Made by a program: the position numbers and the translations under genes | The notes under the pieces: model-generated | Told to the model about the DNA's origin: nothing | What the model saw: the letters and a program-made list of their open reading frames with translations, nothing else | Databases searched by the model: none | In this document: in pieces, positions 7,954-15,380 of the stretch | Layout of the letters: every line of letters begins with the position of its first letter | How positions within the stretch are numbered: the first letter of the stretch is position 1 | Origin: Clostridia bacterium | GTDB taxonomy: Bacteria > Bacillota > Clostridia > CAKSNL01 > HGM11501 | Length of the DNA stretch: 37,126 nucleotides | NCBI GenBank assembly: GCA_900766735.1 | Contig: CAAFWO010000010.1 | Coordinates: 1-37,126 of the forward strand | Direction of reading: 5' to 3'

Positions 7954-8715
7954 ATGAACAGCATAAACATATCCAAAAACATTACAGATTTGAGAAAGAC
8001 AGCAGGAGTCACTCAGGAACAGCTTGCCACAGCCCTCAATGTATCGTCGCAAGCGGTATCGAAGTGGGAAACGAATACCTGTCAGCCCGATACCATGACA
8101 CTGCCGCTGATTGCCGATTATTTTCATGTAAGCGTGGACTACCTATTTTACGGAAAAGATTACACCTACGATGACATCTATGATAAAATACGGACGAAGG
8201 TTTCGTCTTTTCCGCAGATGAGCAAAGATTCCTATGAAGAAGCGCTCAAAATATTTGCCTCTGCTCATCATGGAATTTCACATGGAAACCTGCGTGGAAA
8301 AGAGCTGATGTACGATGAGCCGACTCACATAACGGACGAAAACGGCGTCTCGCTTCTCAGCGGAAAAGGCTACGGAGCTATCATAACAAGACGCTTTTTT
8401 GAGGACATTACACCGGAAACTGCAGTATTTTCATCTGTAATATTCGGTGCATTGTCAGATAAAAGTGCGCTGCTTACCGCTATGGCTATCATCTCCATGA
8501 GTGATATTAGCTACGATGAGCTTCAAGAAAAACTGAATTTTGACGATATTACTTTGCGTGCTGCACTGGACAAACTGATTCAAAACTCTCTTGTCATCGA
8601 AAAAGAATCCAAGCACAAATCACTCGGAAAAACCTATGAAATCAACAGTATGTATCACACTTGCCTGTGCGTTCGGCACGGCGCACGGCATTTACTTAAA
8701 AGAGCCGAAACTTGA
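7954..8715 (+). CDS. XRE-family regulator with a replaced C-terminus
   Basis: The 253-aa frame starts with a full XRE helix-turn-helix (about residues 5-62, with VTQEQLATALNVSSQAVSKW), followed by an alpha-helical region with the form of a winged-helix module near 185-230 (SYDELQEKLNFDDITLRAAL). GGAGG lies 7 nt before the ATG. The natural protein seems to end its similarity near MYHTCLC (about residue 238). The last 15 residues are out-of-frame sequence of the aldolase fragment that overlaps from 8657, so the true C-terminus is lost. Base composition is like the left island, not like the right flank. DNA binding may survive; the ligand or effector part may not. Its target is unknown. Confidence 0.7.
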   Translation: MNSINISKNITDLRKTAGVTQEQLATALNVSSQAVSKWETNTCQPDTMTLPLIADYFHVSVDYLFYGKDYTYDDIYDKIRTKVSSFPQMSKDSYEEALKIFASAHHGISHGNLRGKELMYDEPTHITDENGVSLLSGKGYGAIITRRFFEDITPETAVFSSVIFGALSDKSALLTAMAIISMSDISYDELQEKLNFDDITLRAALDKLIQNSLVIEKESKHKSLGKTYEINSMYHTCLCVRHGARHLLKRAET

Positions 8716-8974
8716 TTTTGAAAGGCTCGCCGGGATCAAAAAGGTGACCGATGTTCCGATCGTTATGCACGGCGGCAGCGGCGTGAGCCATGAGGATTAC
8801 AGAAAGGTCATCTCTCTGGGCGTGCGCAAGATAAATTATTATACATATATGGCAAAAGCCGGCGCAGAGGCAGTCTCAAATAAAACGTACGGCCAGTTCC
8901 ACGACCTGTCGCGCGAGGCGACCGAGGCGATGAAAAACGACGTCAAAGCGGCAATGGAGGTCTTCGCGGGCTAA
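8657..8974 (+). pseudogene. fba: 3' fragment of class II fructose-bisphosphate (ketose-bisphosphate) aldolase
   Basis: About 105 codons encode the C-terminal part of a class II aldolase: FGTAHG with its zinc-ligand region, PKLDFERL, the substrate-binding HGGSG loop, and a normal stop at 8972-8974. A complete enzyme has about 285-310 residues, so nearly two thirds are missing at the 5' end. The break lies at 8657-8672, where the sequence ACTTGCCTGTGC seems to belong to both the regulator and the aldolase. There is no start codon or ribosome site for the fragment. Codon use is that of the right-hand host region. The enzyme would normally cleave fructose-1,6-bisphosphate in glycolysis; another copy must serve if the gene is truly cut. 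Confidence 0.88.
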
Positions 8975-9003
8975 AGCGCCGAAGACAATTCAGAGCCCAA
9001 AAA

Positions 9004-9036
9004 ATAAAAGGACCTTTTTAAGGTCCTTTTATTTTT
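9004..9036. terminator. Bidirectional terminator between fba fragment and DUF3048 gene
   Basis: AAAAGGACC (9006-9014) pairs with GGTCCTTTT (9022-9030), with T-tracts on both strands. It lies between the convergent aldolase remnant and the DUF3048 gene, whose stop codon adjoins it. Confidence 0.85.
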
Positions 9037-10064
9037 TATGAAATTGTGACATTCATATCGTTCGGGACTATCTGGATAAAGGTCTTCCCGGGGTTTAACT
9101 CTACCTCGTCCCCGTTTTCGAAGTACAGGTGGCATCTTGCGCTCCTGTCCGCCTTTTTCCATGTTATCGGCACACTCTTGCCGTTTGTGATATATGTTCC
9201 GCTACCCGTTCCGGTGTCCGCAAGGTCCTGTCTTCCCTTGCCGCTTCCGTCGTTTAAGTTGGAGTTTTGCATTCTTAAGATCACGACGTTTTCAAACGAG
9301 AGCTGAACGCCGGACTGCATGGTGTGCGGTGCGCCCTTCTTAAATCGCATATAAACACCCTTTTCCGAGTCATATGTATAGCTCATCGTGTATAGCAAAT
9401 AGGGAATCGAGACCTCGGTCGCGGCCGTCCCGTCGGAAAGGTCTTCTATATTTTTCGCATAAAGAAGCTTCTCATCCGTCGTCTCGCGGTACTTGTGAGA
9501 GTCCGCCGCGGTCTTTAACTTTGCGTACGACGTGTAAAGGTTGTGCCAGGACTTGTTATACTCCGAGTAGCGCTCAAAAGGCGCACTCTCGTAAAGCCCG
9601 TTGATGTTGTTCACTCCGCGTGACGAGATCTCGCTCTGCGCCCGGGGGCTGAATCCGCAGTGCGCATATATCGCGTCGTTCTCAAGCGCGAAGTCCAAAA
9701 AATAGTGCCTGGACGAACGAACCGGCCCGATACGCTCCGCCTTTTCCTCGTCCGTCATAAAGTCGCCGTTAAAGAGCGCCATCATTCTCGTTCCGCCGCC
9801 CTCAACATATGCTTCATATATGAGATATGCGTTTTCAAGCCCGGAGTGGGGGCCCTTATAGTCCCCGTCGTTATCGATCATAACGGCGATGGGGCGCGAA
9901 TCGGACTCTTCCATCTTCGCGTAGAACTCGCTGACCTTTTCTTCAGGCGCCGTTACTGCTTTATTATCGTTATTCTCCGGCTGATCTTCGGTATGCTTTT
10001 TGTTGCAGCCTGTAAAAGAGAGGCACATTGCGCCGGCAAGTGCCAAGCAAATAATTTTTTTCAT
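9036..10064 (-). CDS. DUF3048 domain lipoprotein (YerB-like)
   Basis: A 342-aa lipoprotein. The signal peptide ends in a lipobox (LSFTGC, Cys about 20), so it should be anchored to the outer face of the membrane. A short acidic linker precedes the two DUF3048 parts: an N-terminal one starting near residue 55 (RPIAVMIDND, then IGPVRSSRHYF near 115) and a C-terminal one from about 215 (PYTYDSEKG-like region to WKKADRS and the final GKTFIQIVP). The molecular role of DUF3048 proteins such as Bacillus YerB is not established. The ATG at 10064 follows AAGGGTGA; a TTG one codon earlier is less likely. A promoter lies directly upstream. Confidence 0.88.
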   Translation of the reverse strand: MKKIICLALAGAMCLSFTGCNKKHTEDQPENNDNKAVTAPEEKVSEFYAKMEESDSRPIAVMIDNDGDYKGPHSGLENAYLIYEAYVEGGGTRMMALFNGDFMTDEEKAERIGPVRSSRHYFLDFALENDAIYAHCGFSPRAQSEISSRGVNNINGLYESAPFERYSEYNKSWHNLYTSYAKLKTAADSHKYRETTDEKLLYAKNIEDLSDGTAATEVSIPYLLYTMSYTYDSEKGVYMRFKKGAPHTMQSGVQLSFENVVILRMQNSNLNDGSGKGRQDLADTGTGSGTYITNGKSVPITWKKADRSARCHLYFENGDEVELNPGKTFIQIVPNDMNVTIS

Positions 10065-10084
10065 CAAATCACCCTTTCTTACCC

Positions 10085-10113
10085 ATTATATCACTTTATT
10101 TTAAAATTGTAAA
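10085..10113 (-). promoter_or_regulatory. Promoter of the DUF3048 lipoprotein gene
   Basis: TTTACA, a 17-nt spacer and TATAAT on the minus strand, about 20 nt upstream of the ATG. It stands back to back with the dtd promoter. Confidence 0.75.
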
Positions 10114-10121
10114 GACGGCAC

Positions 10122-10150
10122 TTGAAAAACATATAAAAATCGCTTATAAT
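10122..10150 (+). promoter_or_regulatory. Promoter of dtd-cimA
   Basis: TTGAAA, exactly 17 nt and TATAAT, ending 17 nt upstream of the dtd start. It is divergent from the DUF3048 promoter, only 8 nt away. Confidence 0.8.
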
Positions 10151-10167
10151 ATAATTGGGTGATTATA

Positions 10168-10617
10168 TTGAGAGCAGTAATTCAAAGAGTTAAAATTGCG
10201 TCCGTCTCGGTTGACGGAAATGTGACCGGCAGAATCGGGCACGGAATTTTAATATATCTCGGCGTTGATATGGGCGATGATGAGTCAGACCTTGACTACA
10301 TATTTAAAAAGACTGTAAATTTAAGAATCTTTTCTGACGGCGAAGGAAAAATGAATAAGTCGCTTATAGATGTTTCGGGTGCGGTACTGCTCGTTTCGCA
10401 GTTCACGCTTTCGGGAGATGCAAGGCGCGGCACGCGCCCGTCCTTCTCCTCTGCCGCCAGGCCGCACGATGCCGAGCTTTTATATGAGGCTTTTAAATCG
10501 CGCCTTCGTGAAATGGGCATCGAGTCCGGCTCCGGCGTGTTCGGCGCGGATATGGAGGTCTCAAGCGTCAACGACGGGCCGGTCACCATTTTACTTGACT
10601 CTAAAAAGCTTTTTTAA
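10168..10617 (+). CDS. dtd: D-aminoacyl-tRNA deacylase
   Basis: A 149-aa cytosolic enzyme that removes D-amino acids (and glycine from tRNA-Ala) from mischarged tRNA. Family motifs are intact: MRAVIQRV at the N-terminus, the catalytic SQFTL motif near residue 80, and the NDGPVT motif near the C-terminus, which forms the cross-subunit Gly-cisPro type active site. The length equals the family norm. The TTG at 10168 is chosen because it gives the canonical MRAVIQRV start with GGGTGA 6 nt upstream; a GTG three codons earlier coincides with that ribosome site. It is followed at 10 nt by cimA in the same operon. Confidence 0.95.
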   Translation: MRAVIQRVKIASVSVDGNVTGRIGHGILIYLGVDMGDDESDLDYIFKKTVNLRIFSDGEGKMNKSLIDVSGAVLLVSQFTLSGDARRGTRPSFSSAARPHDAELLYEAFKSRLREMGIESGSGVFGADMEVSSVNDGPVTILLDSKKLF

Positions 10618-10627
10618 GGAGAAAACT

Positions 10628-12205
10628 ATGCAAAAACTTTCGGTTCTCGACACAACGCTTCGCGACGGATGTCAGGGCGTTAAAATTTCATACACGGTTC
10701 AGGATCGCTTAAAGATCATCTCGCTTTTGGACGATTTCGGCGTTACATATATAGAACTCGGAAATCCCACATATTCCCCGAAGGACGCCGAGCTTTTCTC
10801 AAAGCTTAAGAGCCTTAATCTTAAAAATTCGCGCCTCGCCTGCTTCGGGGCAACAAGGCGGATCGGCAAAAAGGCGGAGGAGGACTCATCGCTTAAAAGC
10901 ATTGCGGACTGTGCCGCTCCCGCCGCGGTCATCTTCGGCAAAGCGTGGGATCTTCATGTGACCGACATTCTGGGAACGGATCTTAGCGAAAACCTTTCGA
11001 TGATATATGACTCCGTGCGCTTTTTGGCGGATCACGGAAAAGAGGTCATCTTTGACGCGGAGCATTTTTTTGACGGCTACAAAAATAATCCCGACTATGC
11101 CCTCGCCGCTGTCGGCGCGGCGTATGACGCCGGCGCTTCCACTGTCTGCCTCTGCGACACGAACGGCGGTGCGTTCCCCGACGAGATCGAAAGCGCTGTC
11201 GCCGCAGTCAGAAAAGCGTTCGGCCGCGAGGTCGGCATTCACGCGCACAACGACGGGGCGATGGCCGTTTCCAACAGCATTTTCGCCGTGAAGGGCGGAG
11301 CGACACACGTTCAGGGCACTATGATCGGCACGGGCGAGCGATGCGGAAACGCCAACCTTTCCGCCGTCATCGCCAATCTTCAGTTAAAGCGCGGATTCAA
11401 TATCGTGCCGGATATTTCGGCGCTCACATATACCTGCCGCGCGATCTCGGATATTTCGAATCTCAGCATGCGCGACCTTCCCTATGTCGGCAAGAACGCG
11501 TTTTCCCACAAAGCCGGGACGCACATCGACGGGGTGATGAAAAACCCCTCGTCGTTTGAACATATCGACCCGGAGACGGTCGGCAACGACAGAACGTTTC
11601 TGATGAGTGACTTTGCCGGAAAAAGCGCGGCATACTCGATGATGAAAAAGATCATTCCCGGCATTACTAAGGACTCTCCAGAGATCGCAAAGGTGCTCGC
11701 ACGATTAAAGGAGCTTGAATTCAAGGGCTATCAGTTCGAGGGTGCTCCCGCGTCGTTCGAGCTTGAAATAAGGCGCGTTTTAAATCTTAACAAAAAAGAG
11801 TTTTTCCATTTGGACAGGTTAAGGCTCCTGATCGAGCAGGACTCCGAGCGCGACACGGACGGCTATTCCTCCGCCTACATAAAGGTCTTCGCCGGCGGCG
11901 AGGAGGAGATTACAGCCTGCGACTCGTCCTCAGGACCCGTCAACGCGATGGACAGCGCGATAAGGAAGGCTCTTGAGCGGTTCTACCCCGAAATTTCGGC
12001 CGTCCGCTTAACGGACTATAAGGTCCGCGTGATAGATTCAGACTCCGCGACGCGCGCGATGGTTCGCGTTATGATCGAGTCGTCGGACTCCGAAAGCTCG
12101 TGGACGACGGTCGGCGTCTCGAAGGACGTTATAATGGCGTCGAAAAAGGCGCTTTTGGACTCAATCGAATATTACCTCATAAAGCATGATAAAAGCGAAG
12201 GTTAA
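10628..12205 (+). CDS. cimA: (R)-citramalate synthase
   Basis: A 525-aa enzyme that condenses pyruvate with acetyl-CoA to citramalate, the entry to isoleucine synthesis from pyruvate. The HMGL-like TIM barrel occupies about residues 1-275, with LDTTLRDGCQG binding metal and substrate at the start and GIHAHNDGAMAVSNS near 200. The C-terminal 140 residues form a LeuA-type allosteric domain, where isoleucine usually feeds back. This length and the YIELGNP motif place it with the long CimA group rather than 2-isopropylmalate or homocitrate synthase. The ATG at 10628 has AAGGAG 7 nt upstream. The frame is open further upstream inside dtd, but that part is not protein-like. It ends tail-to-tail with the AraC gene. 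Confidence 0.85.
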   Translation: MQKLSVLDTTLRDGCQGVKISYTVQDRLKIISLLDDFGVTYIELGNPTYSPKDAELFSKLKSLNLKNSRLACFGATRRIGKKAEEDSSLKSIADCAAPAAVIFGKAWDLHVTDILGTDLSENLSMIYDSVRFLADHGKEVIFDAEHFFDGYKNNPDYALAAVGAAYDAGASTVCLCDTNGGAFPDEIESAVAAVRKAFGREVGIHAHNDGAMAVSNSIFAVKGGATHVQGTMIGTGERCGNANLSAVIANLQLKRGFNIVPDISALTYTCRAISDISNLSMRDLPYVGKNAFSHKAGTHIDGVMKNPSSFEHIDPETVGNDRTFLMSDFAGKSAAYSMMKKIIPGITKDSPEIAKVLARLKELEFKGYQFEGAPASFELEIRRVLNLNKKEFFHLDRLRLLIEQDSERDTDGYSSAYIKVFAGGEEEITACDSSSGPVNAMDSAIRKALERFYPEISAVRLTDYKVRVIDSDSATRAMVRVMIESSDSESSWTTVGVSKDVIMASKKALLDSIEYYLIKHDKSEG

Positions 12206-12217
12206 TCCTTCGCTTTT
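12191..12217. terminator. Bidirectional terminator formed by the ends of two convergent genes
   Basis: AAAAGCGAAGG (12191-12201) pairs with CCTTCGCTTTT (12207-12217) around a 5-nt loop. The stop codons of cimA (12203-12205) and the AraC gene (12202-12204 on the minus strand) overlap inside this loop, so each stem arm codes for the last residues of one protein. Confidence 0.8.
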
Positions 12218-13032
12218 GCTTTTATATGCTCCTTGGGCGATTCGCCCATTCTTTTTTTAAATACCTTTGAAAAATACAACGGCTCGGAGAATCCGGAGCG
12301 CAGAGCAATGTCCTTGACCTGCGTGTAGCCCTCCTCCATCAGCGTCAGCGCGTGCTGAATGCGCAGAGTCGTGATGTAATCCGATATTCCGATATGAAAG
12401 CGCTTTTTGAAAACGGCGGAGATGTATTTTTCCGAATACATATATTCGCGCGCAAGACGGGTGAGCGAGAGATCGGAGTCAGTGTAATTCTCGTCGATAT
12501 ATCTCCTCACGGCAGGCATAATGTCTCCATCACCGCTGTGCTTTTCGCCGATATACTCCCCGAAAAGCGAAAAGCTGTATAACAAAAGCCCTTCGCACCG
12601 AAGATGCATTATCGCCTTATCGTCGCTTATCGCGTCCGCCCACATCGGGATGAGCTTATCTGCGCCGCGGAAAATGAAATTTTTCTTGTCAATATTGATT
12701 TTGTCCATCACGGCATTTGCGCGCGACCCTAAAAAGCTTATATACATATATTGAAAATCATCAATACTTTCGATCGCACAAAGAACAGACGGGAAGGTCA
12801 AAAACGCGTCCCCCTCTGAAAGCTCATAGACCGCTCCGCTCATATGAAGAAGCCCTTTTCCCTTTATCACGAGATGGAGCTTATACACCGTTTCGCACTT
12901 CAACGCGGTGAAGATCTGCTTTTTCGTTTCGTATACAAAGTTTAAGATGTTGATCGTGCCCTCTTCGTTTCTCGGCAGAAATTTGCATATATTCTCCGTC
13001 CTGTCCGCCCCCTTTCGTCTGTTTAACCTCAT
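12202..13032 (-). CDS. AraC-family transcriptional regulator
   Basis: A protein of about 276 aa with an N-terminal cupin-type sensing domain (about 40-140, VYKLHLVIKGKGLLHMSG) and two C-terminal helix-turn-helix motifs (about 180-275), the second ending in the classic GFSEPLYFSKVFKKRMGESP. It is divergent from the Gfo/Idh/MocA oxidoreductase gene and probably controls it in response to a sugar or its derivative. The start is uncertain: the ATG at 13032 overlaps the -10 box of the only good promoter, and no later in-frame ATG, GTG or TTG precedes the conserved part. A ribosome-like GGGGGCGG follows at about 13010, so the real start may be a rare codon or the base order there may be wrong. Confidence 0.85.
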   Translation of the reverse strand: MRLNRRKGADRTENICKFLPRNEEGTINILNFVYETKKQIFTALKCETVYKLHLVIKGKGLLHMSGAVYELSEGDAFLTFPSVLCAIESIDDFQYMYISFLGSRANAVMDKINIDKKNFIFRGADKLIPMWADAISDDKAIMHLRCEGLLLYSFSLFGEYIGEKHSGDGDIMPAVRRYIDENYTDSDLSLTRLAREYMYSEKYISAVFKKRFHIGISDYITTLRIQHALTLMEEGYTQVKDIALRSGFSEPLYFSKVFKKRMGESPKEHIKAKAKD

Positions 13033-13059
13033 TATACAGTCGGCAATTTCGCTTGTCAA
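13031..13059 (-). promoter_or_regulatory. Promoter of the AraC gene
   Basis: A near-perfect TTGACA, 17 nt, TATAAT on the minus strand. It overlaps the first possible start codon of the AraC gene. Confidence 0.75.
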
Positions 13060-13102
13060 TAATTATGGCGGATTTTTTGCATATTTATATGGAAAAAATC
13101 CA

Positions 13103-13131
13103 TTTACATTTTACCCGTTCCATCTTAAAAT
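13103..13131 (+). promoter_or_regulatory. Promoter of the Gfo/Idh/MocA-permease operon
   Basis: TTTACA, 17 nt and TAAAAT, 22 nt upstream of the ATG at 13154. The 43-nt gap to the divergent AraC promoter would hold a shared operator. Confidence 0.6.
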
Positions 13132-13153
13132 GAAGAAAAAAGGAGGTCTTTGT

Positions 13154-14431
13154 ATGACAAAAATCAAGGTCGGTGTTATGGGCGGCTACCGCGGCACCGG
13201 AATGATAAACTATTGCAAGATAGCGGACAACGCCGAGATTGTTGCCATCTGCGACAATAACCCCGATGTGCTCACCGAGCAGAAAAAGCGCTGTGAGGGC
13301 TATAACATCACATTTTACGACAATTTTGACGAGTTTATAAACCACGATATGGACGCGGTCGTCCTCGCAAACTACGCGACGGAGCACGCGCCCTTCGCTA
13401 TCCGTGCTATGAAGGCAGGAAAGCACGTGTATTCCGAGGTGCTCCCCGTTCAGACGATGAAGGAGGCGGTCGAGCTCATCGAGGCGGTCGAGGAGACGGG
13501 CAAGGTCTATGCTTACGGCGAAAACTATTGCTATATGCCGGTGTCCTATGAAATGAAAAAGCTTTATAACGAAGGCAAGATCGGCGAGCTTGAATATGCC
13601 GAGTGCGAATACATTCACAACTGTGCTCCCATCTGGCCGGACATCACATACGGCGAGCGCGACCACTGGCGGAATAATATGTATTCCACATTCTACTGCA
13701 CGCATTCGCTCGGCCCGATCATTCACGCGTCGGGGATGCGCCCGGTCAAGGTCACCGGCTTTGAGAGCACGTTAAACGAACGCCGCTATTCCGGCGGCTC
13801 AAAGGGCGCGGACATCGGCATCGAGATGGTGACGCTTGAGAACGGTGCGATAGTAAAGAGCATTCACGGCGGCCTTTACAAAGACTCCAACTGGTACATA
13901 ATGTACGGCTCAAAGGGCAGAATGGAATGCCCGAGAGAGGTTGCCGCCGCTGGCGGTATCGGCCACATTTATGTGGACGCGGACCACTATGCCGGCGAAT
14001 ACAAATATCACCCGACCGAAAGCTATGACCCCGTGCGCGAGCATGACGACATCAGCAAGGGCTTCGGTCACGGCTCGTCGGACTACTATGTAATGTATAA
14101 CTTCATTGAAAAGATCTTGGGCAATCCCAAGGCGGACACGATCGACGTTTACGAGGCGATGGATATGTTCCTACCCGGAATGTTCGCCTTCCGCTCCATC
14201 TTAAAGGGCGGTATCAGCATGGATATTCCGAATCTTCGCGATAAGTCGGAGCGCGAAAAATGGAGAAACGACACTGCGTGCACGGACAAAAATGTTGCCG
14301 GCGATATGCTCTTGCCCACGCAGAAGGGCGGCACGCCCGACATTCCGGACGAGGTCTATGAAGCCGTCCGCAAAAAATGGCTTAAGGACTCAGAGTCCGA
14401 CGACGGCTACAGGAACGCGGCGTTTAGCTAG
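13154..14431 (+). CDS. Gfo/Idh/MocA-family NAD(P)-dependent oxidoreductase
   Basis: A 425-aa cytosolic enzyme. The N-terminal Rossmann fold has an atypical nucleotide loop, GVMGGYRGTGM (residues 7-17), followed by AICDNN after strand 2 and GKHVYSEVLP near residue 95, the usual EKP-type motif with V-L-P here. The C-terminal alpha/beta domain is about residues 125-380. These enzymes oxidise or reduce a hydroxyl of sugars or cyclitols; the substrate cannot be read from sequence. AAAGGAGG lies 8 nt upstream of the ATG, so the longer open frame to the left is not used. It is divergent from an AraC regulator and 17 nt ahead of a permease gene, which suggests a small sugar-uptake and oxidation unit. 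Confidence 0.88.
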   Translation: MTKIKVGVMGGYRGTGMINYCKIADNAEIVAICDNNPDVLTEQKKRCEGYNITFYDNFDEFINHDMDAVVLANYATEHAPFAIRAMKAGKHVYSEVLPVQTMKEAVELIEAVEETGKVYAYGENYCYMPVSYEMKKLYNEGKIGELEYAECEYIHNCAPIWPDITYGERDHWRNNMYSTFYCTHSLGPIIHASGMRPVKVTGFESTLNERRYSGGSKGADIGIEMVTLENGAIVKSIHGGLYKDSNWYIMYGSKGRMECPREVAAAGGIGHIYVDADHYAGEYKYHPTESYDPVREHDDISKGFGHGSSDYYVMYNFIEKILGNPKADTIDVYEAMDMFLPGMFAFRSILKGGISMDIPNLRDKSEREKWRNDTACTDKNVAGDMLLPTQKGGTPDIPDEVYEAVRKKWLKDSESDDGYRNAAFS

Positions 14432-14448
14432 AGCTCCGGGGAAAATAA

Positions 14449-15300
14449 ATGACATATTATTTTTTACTGATCCTGTCGGCGGCGCTTTTTTCCTCTCAGT
14501 TCCTCCTAAACCAGCTCTTTCAGAAGTTTAAGGGTTCCACCGCCGCCGACTCACTTCTTTTCACGCTCTACACCTCGCTTGCCGGGTTCTTCATCATTTT
14601 CATAATAAACGGCTTCCGGCTTGAATTTTCGGCTTTTTCGGCCGTTATCGCGCTCTTCTATTCTGTCGTGAACCTTTTATACAACGCGGCAAGCTTAAAA
14701 TCGTTTGAGACGGTGAATCTTTCGGTCTATTCCGTGTTTTCGATGCTCGGCGGAATGCTACTTCCCTCGGTATTCGGAATATTCTACAGCGCTGAAAAAG
14801 TGACATTTTCAAAAATCGTCTGCTTTATATTAATCAGCGCGGCGATATTTTTAACGGCAGACCGCAAGGCGAAAAAGAGCAAAAACGCATACTTTTACTA
14901 TGCGGCGGTGTTCATATTAAACGGCTCTGTCGGCGTGCTCTCTGTCATTCACCAGTCCGGCGCGTCGGCAGTGGACAGTTTCAGGTTTTTAATGCACACA
15001 AGGCTCATCTCGTTTCTTTTTTCCGCCGTGATATATGCCGCAAAATACCGCGCTTTTCCGCGCATTACGATGCGGCCGCTTATGTGCTGTGTCGCGTTCA
15101 CCGCGATGTGCTCGCTCGGAAACCTTTTCGTTTTAATTGCGTTAAAGCACATTGATGCGTCGGTTCAATACCCAATCATAACCGGCGGAGTGATGCTTAT
15201 CTCGCTCCTTATAAGCATCATAAGGCGCGAAAAGGTCACGAAAAAAGAGGCTTTCGCCTCCATCGTTGCATTTATCGCATCGGTAATAATTGCACTGTAA
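14449..15300 (+). CDS. DMT-superfamily (EamA-like) permease
   Basis: A 283-aa integral membrane protein with about ten hydrophobic helices, the usual plan of two five-helix repeats of the drug/metabolite transporter group. The N-terminal half contains FSMLGGMLLPSVFG (about 98-111); the second half ends in SIVAFIASVIIAL. GGGGA lies 7 nt before the ATG, and the gene follows the oxidoreductase by 17 nt, so they share a transcript. Transport of the oxidoreductase's substrate or product is likely, but direction and ligand are not visible. Confidence 0.78.
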   Translation: MTYYFLLILSAALFSSQFLLNQLFQKFKGSTAADSLLFTLYTSLAGFFIIFIINGFRLEFSAFSAVIALFYSVVNLLYNAASLKSFETVNLSVYSVFSMLGGMLLPSVFGIFYSAEKVTFSKIVCFILISAAIFLTADRKAKKSKNAYFYYAAVFILNGSVGVLSVIHQSGASAVDSFRFLMHTRLISFLFSAVIYAAKYRAFPRITMRPLMCCVAFTAMCSLGNLFVLIALKHIDASVQYPIITGGVMLISLLISIIRREKVTKKEAFASIVAFIASVIIAL

Positions 15301-15301
15301 A

Positions 15302-15380
15302 AGGATGTGCCAAAAGGCACATCCTCAGCGTACAGATAGTTTATACCACGGAAGAAAAATTCTTCCGCGGTATTTTTATT
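15302..15380. terminator. Double hairpin terminator between permease and dapL
   Basis: The first hairpin pairs AGGATGTGCC (15302-15311) with GGCACATCCT (15316-15325) and lacks a T-tract. The second pairs ATACCACGGAAGAA (15343-15356) with TTCTTCCGCGGTAT (15360-15373) with one mismatch, followed by TTTTATTTT. The genes on both sides converge here, so it probably stops both transcripts, best on the plus strand. Confidence 0.8.

Noticed and set aside
10370..10627. Long N-terminal extension of the cimA frame inside dtd
   Set aside because: The frame is open but overlaps a conserved gene, has no protein-like sequence, and a clear ribosome site and the canonical LDTTLRDG start follow at 10628.
12908..13153. 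N-terminal extension of the Gfo/Idh/MocA frame
   Set aside because: It crosses the AraC gene and both promoters; AAAGGAGG and the Rossmann start define the ATG at 13154.
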